Shown: piece after piece, positions 18,761-28,278 of the stretch
Layout of the letters: every line of letters begins with the position of its first letter
Position numbering within the stretch: the first letter of the stretch is position 1
NCBI GenBank assembly: GCA_021107705.1
Contig: JAIOSJ010000090.1
Span: forward strand, 1 to 46,714
Length of the DNA: 46,714 bases
Source of the DNA: Thermoanaerobaculales bacterium
GTDB taxonomy: Bacteria; Acidobacteriota; Thermoanaerobaculia; Thermoanaerobaculales; Sulfomarinibacteraceae
Direction of reading: 5' to 3'
Program-made: the position numbers and the translations under genes
The notes under the pieces: generated by a model
Databases searched by the model: none
The model's input: only the letters and a program-made list of their open reading frames with translations
Told to the model about the DNA's origin: nothing

Positions 18761-18818
18761 CCGGCCTTCTGGATCGCCTGGCGACGCTGGGCCGCCGTGA
18801 GGAGGACCAGAAGGCCGG
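18761..18818. repeat. CCGGCCTTCTGG palindromic repeat
   Basis: Arms CCGGCCTTCTGG (18761-18772) and CCAGAAGGCCGG (18807-18818). Confidence 0.65.
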
Positions 18819-18940
18819 TGTTACGACCCAGACCGCCAGCGAAGGTACCTCAAAGCACCGTCTTCTCCGGGGGACCTACCCGAGAAAGGAACTCCAGAAG
18901 GCCGGGGCGACAACCGGGTCGGCAGTGATAGCATTCAGCC

Positions 18941-20822
18941 ATGAAACGATAGAGCTTATTCCTACTGATCGTTATCCTGGCACTGACGGGATGCGGTCCG
19001 GCGCCGCGGCCCCACGTTTTGCTGATTACCTTCGACACCGTTCGAGCCGACCATGTCGGTTTCGCGTCCGGACGGCCGGGCCTGACACCGATGCTTGACG
19101 CCATGGCCGAGCGTGGCGTCTGGTTTCCCACCTGCCTGACGCTGCAGCCCCTGACTCTGCCTTCCCACACCTCGATCATGACCGGGCTCTATCCCTTCAG
19201 CCACGGGGTGCGCAACAACGGTACCTACATCGTGCCGGATGAGACCGTGACGCTGGCCGAAAGGCTGCAAGAAGAGGGCTATGCGACCCACGCCGTCGTT
19301 TCGGCCTTCGTGCTCGACAGCCAGTTCGGCCTCGACCAGGGTTTTGCCGGCTACGACGACGATTTCTCCGGTGGGCCCAAACAGAAGATGTTCATGTTCA
19401 AGGAGATCAAGGCCGATGCCGTGGCCCGCAAGGCTGTGCGTTGGCTTGAGCAGGAACGTTCGAAAGAAAAGCCGTTCTTCCTCTGGCTGCACTTCTTCGA
19501 TCCGCACGCGGATTACGAGCCGCCGGCCGACCCGACTGAGCTGAAGGATCTGTACGGTGCGGGTAATGTGCCCGGCGAAATGGATCGACTGGCGAAAGAC
19601 CTGGGCGGGATGGTCGAAGCCGATCCGTTCACACGAGGGGAGCAGCGGCCGGACGAACTCAGCGGTGAGACCCGCGACAAGCTCGCAGTCCTCGGCTATG
19701 TGTGGACTGCGACCGAGAGCGAGGCAACCGGGCCGAGGCCCGATCCCAAGGACCGCATCGTCTACTGGGAGCAGTTCCAGGAGTCCCAGAAACTCATGCG
19801 CGAAGGCGAGTTCGAAGCGGCGGTGGCGGCCATCAGGGAGTTGCTGTCCGAGGACCCGGACAACGTCGTGGCGATGGGTTTCCTTGCCAACGCCCTGGCC
19901 CGAACCGGGCACGACGACGAAGCCCTTGAGGTCTACCGCCGGATGATGGCCCTGGACCCCCACCGCGAGACCTCCTACCTCGGATCGGCCAAGATCCTGC
20001 GCGAGCAAGGCCGGTTTGACGAGGCGGCCGATCTGGTGCGTGCGGCCATCGAGATGCAGCCCAACGACCCTCAGGGCCACACGGCTCTCGGGGACACCTT
20101 CCTTGAACAGGGTCGGTTTGTCGAGGCCGAGCAGCACTTCCGTAAAGCCCTGGAGATCGACCCCCACTCCATGCTCGCCGCTTCGGGTCTGGGCAACTGT
20201 CTCAATAGGGTGGGCCGGTTGGACGAGGCCCTGGAGTTACTCACGGCCGCGCGCGCACATGATCCCTCCAGCCACGCGGTGACCTACAATCTGGCGGTCG
20301 TCACCGAGCGCAAGGGCGACCAGCCGGCCGCGCTGGCCCTGTATCGCGAGGCCATCGAACTCGAGCCCGAGCACTCGATGAGCTGGAACAACCTCGGCTC
20401 ACTGATGGATCGCCTGGGCAACCGTAAACAGGCGCTGGAGTACGTGGCCAAGGGCCAGGAGCTGGACCCGGAGAACGTCGAGGCCACCTACAACCTCGGG
20501 CGCACTCCTGTTTTCGACCGGCAAGCCTGAGCAGGCTTTGCCGTTGCTCGAGGATGCCTTCGCCCGGCAACCTGGGCTCATTCAGGCGGCGGTCTTCCGC
20601 GCCCGGGCCTTGCAGGCCCTGGGCCGCACCGATGAGGCCCTCGCGGCTCTGCATGAGCTTGCCCCGAACCAGCCTGGCGCCTGGCTGCAGATCGCGCGTC
20701 TGGAACTCGATCGCGGCAACCGTCGGGAGGCCCGTGCGGCCCTCAATGAAGCCCTCGCCGCCGGTGGCGAGCGCGCTCGGGCCGCGGCGGAGAAGGATCC
20801 GGTCCTCAGCGGGCTTCTGTGA
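18941..20822 (+). pseudogene. Sulfatase-like hydrolase plus TPR lipoprotein, degraded
   Basis: ATG AAA CGA TAG then in-frame SLFLLIVILALTGCGPAPRPHVLLITFDTVRADHVGF; sulfatase N-terminus runs directly into the C-terminal tail (DELSGETRDKLAVLGYV) without the DHGE region; TPR array shifts frame near 20501-20510 and continues as 20538-20822. Confidence 0.85.
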
Positions 20823-20828
20823 ACCCGG

Positions 20829-23800
20829 CTACTTCATCTCCCACATCGGAAGCCGTCCCGGAGTCCAGGGCGCTCCCGCGGCTTCTGCCTGGCTCTCGAG
20901 ATCGTCAATCGACGAGACCAGGGATTTCAGCCGCGCGAGTTCGGCTGCGAAGGCCTCGCCTGCCCAGACATAGGCGCTGCGCTCGGTTTCGGTGGGTGCT
21001 GACGATGTCGTCCACTGGTTGCCGACAATGCGATCGACACGTTCGACGATCGAAGGTGGCGTGAAAACGTTGCGTTTCGATCGGGTGTGGTCGCCATTCA
21101 GAACGAGGAAAATCTCGTTGAGATCGCCCTGCAGTTCCTCGACCTGTGCGCTCAAGGCAGCTTCGGCCGCCGGAGTGTCTTGGAGTGCCTTTCGCAGGTG
21201 AGCCAGTCGGTCTCCAGCCTCATCGGCGGCGGCCAGGGCGCCGTGCACTGCTCGTTGCAGGTCCGCTGTTTTCCGCTCGAAGGCGAGGGCCTCTGCGGCA
21301 TCTTCTGCGGAGAGGGTTGCGAGGTTCAAAGCAACGACCTCGAATTCTTGAGGGCTCGCCAAGGTGGTCTCGACGCCGTCAATCACAAAGGAGAGCGTCG
21401 CGGTGTATCGTCCGGGCAGTGCCAGCGGACCGACGTCTTCGGACTCCCACGGTGCGCGTTCTTGTGCTCCCTTGAGTGATGTCGGTTTGGTCGACGGGTA
21501 CCGAAGATCCCAGGTGGCGCGATGCATGCCCTTCTTGCGGTCGCCCTCAAAGCGCCGCACGACGGCTCCGTCGGCGTCTCGGACGGTGAAGATGACCTTG
21601 GGTTCCACTTCCTGTTCTTCTGCCCGCAGTTCTTCGTAGCTGGGAATCATGGGCTTTTTCCCAGCCTCGGCATTTTCCTTTTCGGCCTCAATTCGCATCT
21701 CCAGCTTGGTCTCGAGCCCGTTCTTGAGGTAGTAGGTGAAGGTGGCGCCGAAAGGTGGATTGTCGGCTGTCCAAAAACCGTGGCCGCGCGAGCCGATTCG
21801 CGAGCGTTTCTCGTGGTAGCTCAGGGCGGTCTTGACGGGGAAGAGGATCGCGTTCTGGCTCAGGGCCTCTTCAGAGACTTCCCGCAGTGATGTGTAGTCG
21901 TCGAAGATATAGAAGCCCCGGCCGAAGGTGCCGAGAGCGAGGTCGTTCTCGCGGCGCTGGATGTCCAGGTCTCTCACCGCGATGGTCGGGAGATTGCCCT
22001 TGAGACGGGTCCACTGGGCGCCCTCGTCGACACTGAAGTAGAGACCGAATTCGGTTCCGGCAAAGAGTAGTTCGGCCTTCTCATGATCCTGGGCGATGGC
22101 GTAGACGATCTCCCTCTCCGGCAGATCTCCCATGATCGAGCGCCAGGTGCGACCGCGATCTCGGCTCACGGCGATGTAGGGTTTAAAGTCGCCGTTCTTG
22201 TGGTTGTCGAAGGCTGCATAGACCGTGTCAGGGTCATGCAGCGACGCTTCGAGGCGGCTGACATAGGTCATGTGCGGGATGTCGGGCACCCGATCGACTT
22301 TGCGCCAGCTTTCTCCGCCGTCTTCGGTCACTTGGATCAAACCGTCGTCGGCCCCTATATAGATGAGGCCCTCGACCAACGGGGACTCGGTCAAAGACAC
22401 GATGTTGCCGTAGTTCGAGGTGGAGATGTTTTTGGCAACTGCGTCGATTCCCCAGATCTTGCCCATGACGGGCAGGGTGTGTGGGTCGATCTGACGACTC
22501 AGGTCCGGGCTGATCGAGCGCCAGGTGTCGCCTCGATCATCCGACCGGTAAAGGCGCTGGCTGGCGTAGTAGAGGCGGGTGTGGAGGTGAGGGCTGATGA
22601 TGAGGGGGGTGTCCCAGTTCCAGCGGTCGGCATCCTGGCCGGGCGCCTCCTGGGGTTGGATGTCCACCACCTCGCCGCTCTTGCGGTCGTAACGAATGAG
22701 GCCGCCATACTGCCATTGGCTGTAAACGATATCGGGGTTTGTGGGGTCAATTTGGGTCTTGTAGCCGTCCCCGCCGACGGTGACGAAGTAATCCTCATTG
22801 GAAATGCCGGAGCTGTTGAGCGTGCGCGACGGGCCACCCAGGGTGTTGTTGTCCTGGGTGCCGCCGTAGACATAGTAAAAGGGTGTCGAGTCGTCGACGG
22901 TGACGCGGTAGAACTGGGTGATCGGGAGATTCTCCCTGAAGAACCAGGTCGCTCCGCGGTCGAAGCTGTCATAAATCCCGCCGTCACAGCCGATGAGGAA
23001 GTGATCGGTGTCCTCCGGATTGATCCACATTGCGTGGTTGTCTACATGTTTGTGTTTTTCGCCGACCTTGGTGAAGGTCTTGCCGCCGTCGGTTGTGACG
23101 TGGAGCCATATATCCATCGAGTAGATGGTGTCGACGTCTTCCGGGTCGGGCACGAGCTCGTTGTAATACTGCGGGCTTCCGGCGACATAGTCGCTTTGTT
23201 TTGTCCAGGTTTCGCCGCGGTCGGTCGAGCGAAAGACGCCGCCCTTGTCCCGCTGGGCTTCGATGATGGCGTAGATCACGTCCGGGTTGGCCGGAGATAC
23301 GGCGAGTCCGATCTTGCCCATGTCGACTTTGGGCAGGCCTTCCTCGACTTTGCGCCAGGTGGCGCCGGCGTCGGTGGACTTGTAGATCGCCGACTCCGGG
23401 CCGCCGTCGAGCAGGGCCCACACCCGGCGCCGCCGCTGGTAGGCCGAAGCATAGAGTGTGTCCGGGTCTCTCGGGTCGAGGTAGACTTCGTTGACGCCGG
23501 TGTCGGGCGAGATTTCGAGCACGAGAGTCCATGTGGCGCCCCCGTCGGTGGTCTTATAAAGACCGCGATCCCCACCCGCGTTCCACAGCGGTCCCTGGGC
23601 CGCGACGTAGACGGTGTTGGTGTCGCGGGGATCGATCGTGATCATCCCGATGTGCTCTGAGGACGCCAATCCCACATTTTCCCAGTTTTGGCCGCCGTCG
23701 AGGCTCTTGTAGACACCATCGCCGAAGGCGACCGAACGCTGGCTGTTGTTTTCGCCGGTGCCGACCCACACGACATTTGGGTTGGTCGGGTCGAGCGTGA

Positions 23801-24110
23801 TGCAACCGATCGAGTAGGACGGTTGTTCGTCGAAGATCGGGGTCCAGGTGGTGCCCGCATTGACGGTCTTCCAGACGCCGCCGGAGGCCGTGGCCACGTA
23901 ATAGACCTGGTTCTTGTCCGGTACGACCGCGAAGTCGGTGATCCGGCCCGAGTTGATGGCCGGTCCGATCGACCGGAGTTGGAGGCCCGCGAAGGTGTCC
24001 GCGGACATCAGGGGGTCCTCCTCTGAGGTCTTGCCCTCGACATGCTCGGCCGCAAGAAGCGGATGGGTGATCAGAACCAGGGCGAGCAGCACGAAATACA
24101 TCTTCTTCAT
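20829..24110 (-). CDS. Secreted BNR/VPS10-type beta-propeller repeat protein (WD40/YVTN/BNR-like)
   Basis: 1093 aa, signal peptide MKKMYFVLLALVLITHPLLAA; many copies of GGVWKTVNAGTTWTPIF / GVYKSLDGGQNWENVG / DGGATWTLV. Confidence 0.9.
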   Translation of the reverse strand: MKKMYFVLLALVLITHPLLAAEHVEGKTSEEDPLMSADTFAGLQLRSIGPAINSGRITDFAVVPDKNQVYYVATASGGVWKTVNAGTTWTPIFDEQPSYSIGCITLDPTNPNVVWVGTGENNSQRSVAFGDGVYKSLDGGQNWENVGLASSEHIGMITIDPRDTNTVYVAAQGPLWNAGGDRGLYKTTDGGATWTLVLEISPDTGVNEVYLDPRDPDTLYASAYQRRRRVWALLDGGPESAIYKSTDAGATWRKVEEGLPKVDMGKIGLAVSPANPDVIYAIIEAQRDKGGVFRSTDRGETWTKQSDYVAGSPQYYNELVPDPEDVDTIYSMDIWLHVTTDGGKTFTKVGEKHKHVDNHAMWINPEDTDHFLIGCDGGIYDSFDRGATWFFRENLPITQFYRVTVDDSTPFYYVYGGTQDNNTLGGPSRTLNSSGISNEDYFVTVGGDGYKTQIDPTNPDIVYSQWQYGGLIRYDRKSGEVVDIQPQEAPGQDADRWNWDTPLIISPHLHTRLYYASQRLYRSDDRGDTWRSISPDLSRQIDPHTLPVMGKIWGIDAVAKNISTSNYGNIVSLTESPLVEGLIYIGADDGLIQVTEDGGESWRKVDRVPDIPHMTYVSRLEASLHDPDTVYAAFDNHKNGDFKPYIAVSRDRGRTWRSIMGDLPEREIVYAIAQDHEKAELLFAGTEFGLYFSVDEGAQWTRLKGNLPTIAVRDLDIQRRENDLALGTFGRGFYIFDDYTSLREVSEEALSQNAILFPVKTALSYHEKRSRIGSRGHGFWTADNPPFGATFTYYLKNGLETKLEMRIEAEKENAEAGKKPMIPSYEELRAEEQEVEPKVIFTVRDADGAVVRRFEGDRKKGMHRATWDLRYPSTKPTSLKGAQERAPWESEDVGPLALPGRYTATLSFVIDGVETTLASPQEFEVVALNLATLSAEDAAEALAFERKTADLQRAVHGALAAADEAGDRLAHLRKALQDTPAAEAALSAQVEELQGDLNEIFLVLNGDHTRSKRNVFTPPSIVERVDRIVGNQWTTSSAPTETERSAYVWAGEAFAAELARLKSLVSSIDDLESQAEAAGAPWTPGRLPMWEMK

Positions 24111-24191
24111 TGGGACACTCCTTCAGAGGACGGTTTCGCCCGGAGAGGCGATTGCCCAAACTTTAACACCGAAATGGGGGAGAGAGGGTGA

Positions 24192-24761
24192 TTACCCTTT
24201 TGCACGCTCGATGAAGCGGCCGTCGCGGGTGTCGATTTTCACCCGTTCCCCTGTTGTCAAATAGGGTGGGACCAGGATCTCGATCCCGGTCTCGAGAGTG
24301 GCCGTCTTGAGTTGGGCTTGTGCGGTCGCGCCCTTGATGGCGGGCGCCGTGTCCGTGACCTCCAAGTCCACCGTGGTCGGCAGTTCTACGGTCAGGACCT
24401 GTCCGTTGTACAGCAGGGACATCAGCTCGAGGCCGTCGATCAGGTAGCCGGCCGCATCACCGAGGATTTCGGTCGACAATGTGAACTGGTCGTAGGTCTC
24501 GAGGTCCATGAAGATGTAGTCCGTATCTTGGCCGTACAAAAACTGAATCGGCCGCCTCTCACAGTCGGCGACGTCAAGGTTCTCACCGCTTCTGTAGGTC
24601 TTGGCCTGAGCCTGGCCGGTGGCCAGGTTCTTGAGTTTGGCCTTGATCAACATGCTCGCCCCGCGAGCCGATGGGGTTTGCGCATTGACGTCGGTCACGA
24701 GCCACGGTGCACCGTCGATGTCCAGGATGAAACCTCGTTTGATGTCTCCCGCTCCGATCAT
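24192..24761 (-). CDS. efp: Elongation factor P family, EfpL/YeiP-like
   Basis: ADIKRG-like start (GDIKRGFILDIDGAPWLVTDVNAQTPSARGASMLIKAKLKNL), TVDLEVTDTAPAIKGATAQAQLKTATLETGIEILVPPYLTTGERVKIDTRDGRFIERAK. Confidence 0.93.
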   Translation of the reverse strand: MIGAGDIKRGFILDIDGAPWLVTDVNAQTPSARGASMLIKAKLKNLATGQAQAKTYRSGENLDVADCERRPIQFLYGQDTDYIFMDLETYDQFTLSTEILGDAAGYLIDGLELMSLLYNGQVLTVELPTTVDLEVTDTAPAIKGATAQAQLKTATLETGIEILVPPYLTTGERVKIDTRDGRFIERAKG

Positions 24762-24791
24762 GATTTCTCCAGTCTCTGAGTGGCCTTCATG

Positions 24792-26900
24792 TTATTCGAG
24801 GCTCCATTTGAGGAAGGAGACGACCTCAAGCAGCTGATTGGTGATTTCATCTGTGGGCATTCCCGCCGAATGACCTGATTTCGTGTGATATCGCAGCAGG
24901 ATTGGAGTCTCGCCCGCCTGTTTTGCCTGGAGCAGGGCCGCCATCTTCCGGGCGTGTAAAGGAGCAACCCGCGTATCCCCGTCGCCGGTGGTGAACAGGG
25001 TGGCTGGGTGGGCCGTATCGTCGGCAACGTTGTGATAGGGCGAGTAGCCCATGATGATCGGGAAAAGCTCAGGGTCGTCCGCCGAGCCGTACTCGGCCAC
25101 CCAGTAGGGACCCATCATGTGGAGGTGGTAGCGGACCATGTCGAGCAGGGGATACTCGCAGATGACCGCCCCGAAGAGGTCCGGCCGTTGGTTCATACAA
25201 GCGCCCACCAGCAGGCCGCCGTTGCTGCCGCCTCGAATTCCGAGGTGAGCCGGAGAGGTGTAATTCTCGGCGATCAGCCACTCGGAGGCGGCGATGAAGT
25301 CGTCGAAGGTGTTCTGTTTGACCTTCATCATTCCCGCTTGGTGCCACTCCTCACCAAACTCGCCGCCTCCGCGCAAATTGGCCAGGGCATAGACGCCGCC
25401 GGCGGCGACCCATGAGGCGGCCCGTAGACGGAAGGCCGGGGTGTAGTTGACGTTGAAGCCGCCGTAGCCTTCGAGCAAGGTCGGGTTGGCGCCGTCGAGG
25501 GTCACTCCGCGCTGATGGACCAGGAACATCGGTATTTTGGTTCCGTCTTTGGATGGATACCAGACCTGTTCGATCTGAATGGCATCGCTGTCGATGGGCA
25601 CATTCTGGCGCGCCCACAGCTGCTGTTCCCCGGTCTCGAGATCCAGCTTGAAGATTGAGGGAGGCATGTGGAAAGACGAGAAATTGTAGAAGAACTCCGA
25701 GCTTGACCACCGGCCCGCAGATTCGTCCAAGGTGCCGAGGGTGTCCAGCTTCACCTCGCGGACCAGTCGGCCCTCGAGGTCGTAGACAAAGCCGATTGAA
25801 TGGACGTTCTGGAGATACCCGACGAAGACCTGATGGCCTACGGTCTGGATCGAGTCGAGAACGGCCTCGTCATGCTCGGGAACGAGTTCTCGCCAGTGGT
25901 CCACGGTGGGATTTTCGACCGACGCCAACATCACCCGTCCACGGGGCGCATCGAGGTCGGTCTTGATGACAAGATTTCCGTCAACCACTGTTGCCGAGGA
26001 ACGAGTGAGACCGTCGGCGATGACTTGCCGCCACGGGCCGTCCTCGGCTACGTTTTTCAGATACAGGTCGATGGGGCCGGAAGAGCCCTCGAGAACATGG
26101 GCCAGGAGCCATTCGCCGTCATTCGACAGTCGGCAGTAGATGATTCGGTCGCGGCCGTACTCTTGGCCGAAGAGAACCTCGTCCTGTGCCTGATCCTGCC
26201 CGAGCTCGTGGCGGTAGACCCTCGGACCCTCTTCCCCGGTGCGGGTGAAATACACCGCGGCGGCAGTCGCGTCGAACTCGGCGCCGGAGTAGCGCGCGCG
26301 AGGAAGCACGTCCTTCAGGTCCTCTCCGGCATCGACGCGGCGGATGTGGTACTCCACCTCATCCTGACCCCCTGAGCGAACCCAGTAGAGCAACAGGGAA
26401 CCGTCATGAGAAGCATCTCCGATTCCTACGGTCACGGTGTGGTCTTCACTCATTCCATGTGGGTCGACCAGGACCTGTTCGGGGCCGTCCAGACTATCGC
26501 GCCGGTAGATGACGGCCAGGTCCTGTCCTACCTGTCGCCGGGCGTAGAAATATCGGTCGCCCCTCTCAATGGGAATGGCGACCGTGTCGGTCTCCACGAT
26601 ACCGGCGATGATCCGGCGCAGTTCATCGCGCCCGGGAATCTGCTCCAACACAGAGTCGGTGTAGGCGTTCTGAGCCTCGATCCAAGCCCGGGTCTCCGGC
26701 GCCTCCTGGTCCTCGAGCCAGCGGTATGGATCCGCCACCTCGACGCCGTGGATCTCATCGACCACATTTTCAGTTCGGGTTACGGGCGGGGGTCCGACTT
26801 CCACGACGGCCGGCGCCTCAGTTTTGGGAGCGCAGCCCACTCCGAAGACGATGAACAATACGGCAAACCAGAACCGAGAATTCAGAAAACAACTTCGCAT
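24792..26900 (-). CDS. Prolyl oligopeptidase family serine peptidase (S9A), lipoprotein
   Basis: Lipobox FIVFGVGCAPK; DPYRWLED; GGSNGGLLVGACMNQRPDLFGAVICEYPLLDM; HTKSGHSAG. Start at ATG 26900. Confidence 0.93.
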   Translation of the reverse strand: MRSCFLNSRFWFAVLFIVFGVGCAPKTEAPAVVEVGPPPVTRTENVVDEIHGVEVADPYRWLEDQEAPETRAWIEAQNAYTDSVLEQIPGRDELRRIIAGIVETDTVAIPIERGDRYFYARRQVGQDLAVIYRRDSLDGPEQVLVDPHGMSEDHTVTVGIGDASHDGSLLLYWVRSGGQDEVEYHIRRVDAGEDLKDVLPRARYSGAEFDATAAAVYFTRTGEEGPRVYRHELGQDQAQDEVLFGQEYGRDRIIYCRLSNDGEWLLAHVLEGSSGPIDLYLKNVAEDGPWRQVIADGLTRSSATVVDGNLVIKTDLDAPRGRVMLASVENPTVDHWRELVPEHDEAVLDSIQTVGHQVFVGYLQNVHSIGFVYDLEGRLVREVKLDTLGTLDESAGRWSSSEFFYNFSSFHMPPSIFKLDLETGEQQLWARQNVPIDSDAIQIEQVWYPSKDGTKIPMFLVHQRGVTLDGANPTLLEGYGGFNVNYTPAFRLRAASWVAAGGVYALANLRGGGEFGEEWHQAGMMKVKQNTFDDFIAASEWLIAENYTSPAHLGIRGGSNGGLLVGACMNQRPDLFGAVICEYPLLDMVRYHLHMMGPYWVAEYGSADDPELFPIIMGYSPYHNVADDTAHPATLFTTGDGDTRVAPLHARKMAALLQAKQAGETPILLRYHTKSGHSAGMPTDEITNQLLEVVSFLKWSLE

Positions 26901-27087
26901 AACCCCTCCTACTGCGGCCCGCAGAATAGCAGGCTCCCAATCCGCGGTATGAGAGACGCCTGCCATCACCATATTCAGTCGTACCGATTGTGGCAGCAGG
27001 CGTCCCACCCGCCGGTGAGTCGGATCCCGACGTAATCATTTCCAGCGCCGTAGACAAGGAGGAAGGAGAGCGACGGAAGGTGCCGGA

Positions 27088-27279
27088 ATGAAGAAAGAAA
27101 AAAGTAGAGTACATTTTGACCGCAAGACCGGCCGGTTGAGGGTCGAGGCCGGTAGTGGAGATTTCGGGATCGACCGCGCCCAGGGGAGACCTCCCTTCGA
27201 AGGCCGGTGGGACGCCGGTTCGCAACAGAGCCTCGAAGAGTTCATCAGGAAGTGGGAACAGCGCTTTCTGAGACCCTGA
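27088..27279 (+). CDS. Small hypothetical protein (63 aa)
   Basis: MKKEKSRVHFDRKTGRLRVEAGSGDFGIDRAQGRPPFEGRW...; purine-rich upstream region. Confidence 0.4.
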   Translation: MKKEKSRVHFDRKTGRLRVEAGSGDFGIDRAQGRPPFEGRWDAGSQQSLEEFIRKWEQRFLRP

Positions 27280-27382
27280 ATCCCTGCCTCTCAAGAAACC
27301 TCCCGGATTTTCGAGGATCGCGTGATTCTGAATTGAAATTCGAACCCGAGGATTCCCGCGCAGTTTTCAATTTGGCAACGCG

Positions 27383-28243
27383 CTATTCCGGATTCTTGTA
27401 TTGCTCAAGGAAGGAAACAACTTCTTCGATCAGGGAGTCCGGAGTCGAGGCACCGGCGGTAATTCCGACGCATGTGAGTTTTTGCAACCATACGGAATCG
27501 ATGTCGTCCGGTCCCTGAATCAGCTTCGACGGCTTGATTTTGGAGGTGATTTCCCACAGATGATGGGTATTGGCCGATTTTGTGCCGCCGATTACGAAGA
27601 TGAGTTCGACTTCGGGGTCTGCCGCCAACTTCTCGGCGGCCGTCTGGTTCTCTTTGGTGGCGTAGCAGATCGTGTCGGCCCTGATGGTCCGAGAATTCAC
27701 CTTTTCGATGTGGCGAACCGTCTCCTCGTAATGTTCGGCGTTCAGCGTGGTCTGATAGAAAAGTCGAATCTTCGAATAGACCGACCAGTCGACTGCCTGA
27801 GCATCATTGAGGCTTGAAACGACGTGATAATCCTCCGGATCGAGGTCGTGGGTGTAGCCGACGACCTCCCGATGGCCGGATTCCCCGATGAACACCAGGT
27901 GACAGCCGTCTTCGAGGGCAGCGCCCGCTTCTCGGTGGATGTCATAGACGAAGGTGCAGGTTGTGTCGAGAACTTCGAGACCCCTCTTGTGGGCGTGGTC
28001 ATGAAAGGATGGGGGCACGCCGTGAGCGGAAAAGACGATCGCCGGTTCCGTGACCTCGTCGATCGTCTCAACGGTGCGCATTCCCATTGATTCCATTTCG
28101 GAGACGACTCGCTCGTTGTGAACAACCTGCCCGAGTATGGCGCCGATTCCGCCGTCGATCGCGAATCGCCGGACCTTGATGTCGGCAATCCTCACACCCG
28201 AGCAGAATCCGTATTTTTCGGCCAGTTTGACCCTAATTTGCAT
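27383..28243 (-). CDS. ispH: 4-hydroxy-3-methylbut-2-enyl diphosphate reductase
   Basis: KYGFCSGVRIAD, DTTCTFVYDIHREA, ADTICYATKENQTAAEKL, VGITAGASTPDSLIEEVV. Confidence 0.93.
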   Translation of the reverse strand: MQIRVKLAEKYGFCSGVRIADIKVRRFAIDGGIGAILGQVVHNERVVSEMESMGMRTVETIDEVTEPAIVFSAHGVPPSFHDHAHKRGLEVLDTTCTFVYDIHREAGAALEDGCHLVFIGESGHREVVGYTHDLDPEDYHVVSSLNDAQAVDWSVYSKIRLFYQTTLNAEHYEETVRHIEKVNSRTIRADTICYATKENQTAAEKLAADPEVELIFVIGGTKSANTHHLWEITSKIKPSKLIQGPDDIDSVWLQKLTCVGITAGASTPDSLIEEVVSFLEQYKNPE

Positions 28244-28278
28244 ATCTCATGGATCCTTCTAAGAAACTCCCAGGATTT

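Noticed and set aside
18962-20167. 401-aa minus-strand ORF
   Set aside because: Antisense to the sulfatase-TPR pseudogene; no domain recognised.
22083-23660. 525-aa plus-strand ORF
   Set aside because: Antisense to the BNR-repeat gene; repetitive composition mirrors the opposite strand.
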